DNA of 33,473 nucleotides from JAICUY01 sp035708065 (lineage in GTDB: Bacteria; Chloroflexota; Limnocylindria; QHBO01), in contig DASSTC010000085.1 in assembly GCA_035708065.1 (NCBI GenBank), positions 1-33,473 of the forward strand, in the 5' to 3' direction. A model generated the notes under the pieces. That model was given only the letters and a program-made list of their open reading frames with translations. It was not told the DNA's origin and did no database searches. A program made the position numbers and the translations under genes. Positions 30,428 through 33,473 of the stretch are shown piece after piece (the first letter of the stretch is position 1; every line of letters begins with the position of its first letter).

Positions 30428-32341
30428 TCAGTGGCCGAACGTCGCGAGGAAGCTCGAGCCCGGCGTGCCGAGCCCCGTCACGTTGTCCCACCCGGGGCCG
30501 GTGTGCTGCGTCGGCGAGCCCGAATAGTCATCGAACGTCCGCAGGAAGTCCGATGTCCCAGCACTGGCGTCGACGCCGTTGTTGAAGTTCCGCCGCGCGA
30601 CGGCGGTCTTCACCGACAGCACGTCGTAGAAGGCGCTCTTGTTCTGGTAGAAGAGCGGATTGGCGAAACCGTGCGGATGACCCGCGGCCTGATCGGCAAG
30701 CGCCATGAGCCCGGCGAAGATCGGACTCGAGAGACTCGTGCCGCCGATCCGATACTCGTCGTAGTACGTCCCATCGGGGAACGTCTGCGTCTGACCGACC
30801 AGCAGGCCCGTCTGCGGATCACCGAGCGCCGCGACATCGGGCACCGCGCGACCGCTGGTGGTCAGCCCAGCTGCCGTCTGGTACGCCGGGCGAGCGAAGA
30901 CCTGGCTGACGCCGCCACCGGCACCATAGAGCCAGCCCTGTCGCGTGCAGGCCAGCGTCGTCGAGTTGCACGCGTACGACGACGTCCCCCAGCCGGTCTC
31001 GAGCGCGCGGGTGTTCGCCTGGCTGACGCCCAGGGCGGTGCCGCCGACCGCGGTCACCCACGGGCTGGACGCCGGCCAATCCGGTGTGGCGAAACCGAAG
31101 CGCGATGTCTCGTCACCGTTGTCGCCGGACGAGAAGTAGACGCCGATCCCCTCGATCGCCGCTTGGATGAACGTCTGCTCGAGCGGCTTCACATATCCGC
31201 GGGGCAGCAGCTCCGTGGCGAATCCGTACGAATTGGTCACGATCTGGGCCAGGTGCCGATCGACAACCATGTTCATGGCCGCATCCATGTCCTGGCGGTT
31301 GTTCGGCGAACCGACGTACACGATCTTTGCGGCGGGTGCCATGCCGTGGACGGCCTCGATATCGAGCGTCTCCTCGCCGTACCAGCCGGACGGGTCCATC
31401 TGCGGGTTGTTCGGCCGCCGGAAGATGCCCGGCGGGGTGACCTGCACCAGCTGGCCCGGCCGCATGGTGGGCAGGCCGCGGTTTGCCGACCACGTGTTCA
31501 CGTCAGCGAGAACCGTGGGCGAAGCGAAGGCGTCGATGATGGCCACCGTCTGGCCGGCGCCGTCATAGCCGCTGATCCCATAGGCGCCCTTGATCTGCGC
31601 CGGCGTGTAGCCACGAACGGTCCACGGCGCAGTCGCCGGTGAAGCAACATCCTGGAAGCCGGCAGGGTACTGATACGGGGAGACGAACTGCGCCCAGTAC
31701 TCGGAAAGCGGCGGAGCGTTCCTGAACCCTCCCGCCGGGGGCGCGTTCTTGTCCACCCGAACATTGTTCTCGACGAGCTCGTTCGTCTGGTCGATTCCGA
31801 CCGAGCCGCTGATGAAGCTGGCGATGGAGCTCGGGACGCTCAGGTTCTTCGAAGGAGCGCGCAATGTCCTGCCAGCCACCTTGTAGCGGTTGAGCGTCGT
31901 GGAGAACGCCGTCTCGACCTGCTTGACCGATCCCTGCGCCGCGATGAAGTGGTTGTTCGCAGGCGTATAGCTCACCTTGAACCCGCTGTCGCGCAGCCAC
32001 TGCTGCACAGCGGCGACACTCGCAGCGGTCGGTGCAAACTTCTGACGGAACGCCGCCGGCGACAGGAACTGCCGGTACGAGGCGCTCTTCGGATCGGACA
32101 CGGCACGGGCCAGCGCTTCGGCGCCAGCCTGATCGCGCCAGCCGAGATACAGCCGAAATTCGACCGATTCGGTCGGGCTGGCGTGCCCGACGGCTCGGCT
32201 CGGAGTGGCCCAGGGTGGTGTGGTGCCGGCCAGTGATGTGCGCGACGACGCGTCAGCCATGCCGCTGACGCCGGCGACCATCACCAGGCTCATCAGCAGG
32301 GGGCCAGCGACGCGCGTCGCCAGGGATCGTGTGGGTGCCAT
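30428..32341 (-). CDS. Secreted S53-family serine-carboxyl peptidase (sedolisin)
   Basis: The 637-aa preproenzyme has a signal peptide (about 1-32, ending MADAS). Residues about 55-190 form the activation propeptide: FRLYLGWRDQ, YRQFLSPAAFRQKF. The catalytic domain has Glu323 and Asp327 in WYGEETLDIEAVHG, the oxyanion Asp407 in SSGDNGDE, and the nucleophile Ser536 in GGTSLSSP. A C-terminal calcium-site region (YDVLSV and GPGWDNVTGLGTP) is present. All catalytic residues are there, so activity, usually at acid pH, is expected. GAGGAGG precedes ATG 32341. The gene is monocistronic, closed by a 14-bp hairpin. Confidence 0.95.
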   Translation of the reverse strand: MAPTRSLATRVAGPLLMSLVMVAGVSGMADASSRTSLAGTTPPWATPSRAVGHASPTESVEFRLYLGWRDQAGAEALARAVSDPKSASYRQFLSPAAFRQKFAPTAASVAAVQQWLRDSGFKVSYTPANNHFIAAQGSVKQVETAFSTTLNRYKVAGRTLRAPSKNLSVPSSIASFISGSVGIDQTNELVENNVRVDKNAPPAGGFRNAPPLSEYWAQFVSPYQYPAGFQDVASPATAPWTVRGYTPAQIKGAYGISGYDGAGQTVAIIDAFASPTVLADVNTWSANRGLPTMRPGQLVQVTPPGIFRRPNNPQMDPSGWYGEETLDIEAVHGMAPAAKIVYVGSPNNRQDMDAAMNMVVDRHLAQIVTNSYGFATELLPRGYVKPLEQTFIQAAIEGIGVYFSSGDNGDETSRFGFATPDWPASSPWVTAVGGTALGVSQANTRALETGWGTSSYACNSTTLACTRQGWLYGAGGGVSQVFARPAYQTAAGLTTSGRAVPDVAALGDPQTGLLVGQTQTFPDGTYYDEYRIGGTSLSSPIFAGLMALADQAAGHPHGFANPLFYQNKSAFYDVLSVKTAVARRNFNNGVDASAGTSDFLRTFDDYSGSPTQHTGPGWDNVTGLGTPGSSFLATFGH

Positions 32342-32611
32342 CGGTCCTCCTCACGGGGTGGATTGGCTCAGCGATTGAGGTGCGAACGACCTGACTGGCT
32401 CAGTGGCAGTGGCAGTCTCCCTTCTGCACGTCACACCTCGGTACGCCTGGGCGGTGAGCGGTACGCCGGTGGGGCGTGGGCGCTTCGACGGGGTCGAAGG
32501 ACCGGACGCAGTGGCACTGGTCTCGACGTGGTCTATCAGATCGGCCGAACCCACGCAACGGGGCACGACGTCGTCGGTGCCGCCCTGCACCACATCGGAG
32601 CACACGCGAAG
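32342..32611. other. Non-coding interval upstream of the S53 gene
   Basis: No convincing gene is seen. It holds the S53 ribosome site and presumably its promoter; TTGCGT and TAGACC with 17-nt spacing near 32530-32560 on the minus strand are a weak candidate. Two copies of TGGCTCAG lie near 32367 and 32396. Confidence 0.5.
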
Positions 32612-32635
32612 GCCGCCGGTTTCATCCGGCGGCCC
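32612..32635 (-). terminator. 9-bp terminator hairpin after the beta-propeller gene
   Basis: GGCCGCCGG, loop of 6, CCGGCGGCC is perfect and lies 34 nt after the stop of the minus-strand gene at 32670. Confidence 0.65.
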
Positions 32636-32669
32636 TCCCCAGTGGTCCGGCGGTGACCCGCCCGTCCGG

Positions 32670-33473
32670 TCAGTCGTCGCGGCCGATCTCGACCCGAGTG
32701 CTGACCCAGACGTCACTGGTCGCCCCGCGCCCGAAGTACAGGCGCCTCCCGTCCCCGGACAGCGAGGGTCGACTCTCCGGTTCGGCGGTGTTCACGGCAT
32801 TCACCGGGACGGGGCTCGACCACAGTCCGGTGAGCCGGTCGAAGGTCGCCGTCCAGATGTCCATGTTCCCGCCGCGACTGGAGGCAAACACGATCTCGCT
32901 GCCGTCGCGGCTCACGTTCGGCATCTGGTCGACGGCGGCGGTGTTCAGTTCCGCCACTGCTTCCGGCGCTCCGAACGTCCCGCCGGCCAGGCGGCTTCGG
33001 TAGATGTCGTGGTTGCCGGTCGTTCCGGTACTCGAGAAGTACAGGTACGTGCCCCCCACGGTTGCGACGAGTGACGGTCCGAACTCACCGCCGACGAAGT
33101 TGGGGCCGGTGCCGTCCGCGGCGCAGCCGAGGTGCTGCGGAGCGGTCCAGCCGCCACCCGCCTGCTTCCGGGTGAGGTAGATATCGCCGACGGGTGGTGA
33201 CATCCCGGGCGTCGCGCCACACGCCGGGCGATCCGAGACGAAGAGCAGCCAGCCGCCACCGAGCGGCGTGGGACAGAACTCATGGTTTGCGGTGTTGATG
33301 TCCGGGCCAAGATTCGTCATCGGGCCCCACGCCGCGTCCTTGTTCTGGCGCTCCGCGACCCAGATGTCGTTCTTGCCGAAGCCACCCGGGCGCGTCGACG
33401 CCACGAACAGCTGCGTGCCGTTCGGCGACTCGATGGGGCAGCCGTCTGCCGCGGCCGTGTTTGCCGCGGCGAC
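32670..33473 (-). CDS. PD40/TolB-like beta-propeller protein (partial, N-terminus outside window)
   Basis: The frame stays open to the right edge, giving 267 visible residues. Repeating blades follow the PD40 pattern: SPNGTQLFVASTRPGGFGKNDIWVAE, HEFCPTPLGGGWLLFVSDR, GPSLVATVGGTYLYFSST, MPNVSRDGSEIVFASSRGGN and RPSLSGDGRRLYFGRG, each a 'design-display' strand followed by 'DIW/DIY'. Such propellers bind partners or ligands and are often exported. A GTG at 33404 would be a late start that cuts the first visible blade, so the real start is beyond the window. Confidence 0.85.
   Translation of the reverse strand, partial: VAAANTAAADGCPIESPNGTQLFVASTRPGGFGKNDIWVAERQNKDAAWGPMTNLGPDINTANHEFCPTPLGGGWLLFVSDRPACGATPGMSPPVGDIYLTRKQAGGGWTAPQHLGCAADGTGPNFVGGEFGPSLVATVGGTYLYFSSTGTTGNHDIYRSRLAGGTFGAPEAVAELNTAAVDQMPNVSRDGSEIVFASSRGGNMDIWTATFDRLTGLWSSPVPVNAVNTAEPESRPSLSGDGRRLYFGRGATSDVWVSTRVEIGRDD

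Noticed and set aside
1..33473. CRISPR arrays, IS elements, rRNA or replication origin
   Set aside because: No spaced direct repeats, transposase, rRNA signature, or DnaA-box cluster was seen on reading both strands.

Overview
The window is GC-rich DNA (about 70% by eye), almost fully coding, and looks chromosomal. No insertion sequence, integrase, phage gene, rRNA or CRISPR array was seen. The gene set fits a Chloroflexota-like organism, perhaps near Limnocylindria/Ellin6529, but a deep actinobacterial lineage cannot be excluded. The pointers are a tryptophan T-box, an ArsA ATPase with an HSP20-like tail, a DUF3352-type protein, a large S53 peptidase, several starts that look leaderless, and short overlaps such as GTGA and ATGA. 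This placement is an inference.

Left end (1-3820, minus strand): a tryptophan operon. A promoter and a Trp-specific T-box leader (specifier UGG) precede trpD. Next comes one uninterrupted reading frame coding for TrpC, TrpF and TrpB in series, which runs off the left edge. This three-enzyme fusion is the most striking object in the window. Then (4011-5558, minus): a TPR-rhomboid protease and a small HTH protein.

5690-6939 (plus): a thioredoxin-like [2Fe-2S] protein overlaps a family-2 glycosyltransferase that carries a CysRS-type C-terminal segment at its N-terminus. 6896-11576 (minus): a probable operon of a DUF3352-like membrane protein, ArsA-HSP20 ATPase, a small coiled-coil protein, a cupin and an M28 peptidase. 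11657-12769 (plus): an EamA transporter and a 42-residue membrane peptide. 12775-16820 (minus): a complete polyamine-type ABC importer, potA-potD-potB-potC.

16976-23274 (plus): a fused E1 alpha/beta 2-oxoacid dehydrogenase, an overlapping FabD-like protein that has lost its nucleophile serine, an AlkA-like DNA glycosylase, a UGT-type glycosyltransferase and a Na+/Ca2+-type exchanger. 23284-24459 (minus): a second EamA transporter and tRNA-Arg(UCU).

24573-29093 (mainly plus): a TPR/class III nucleotide cyclase, two unrecognised small proteins facing each other across a terminator, a short-chain dehydrogenase and a GyrI-like protein. 29182-33473 (minus): a 75-aa protein overlapping a LigD-type polymerase domain, a secreted S53 sedolisin and a truncated beta-propeller protein. 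Perfect hairpins close several units. One 9-mer, GACCGATGC, recurs far more often than base composition predicts.
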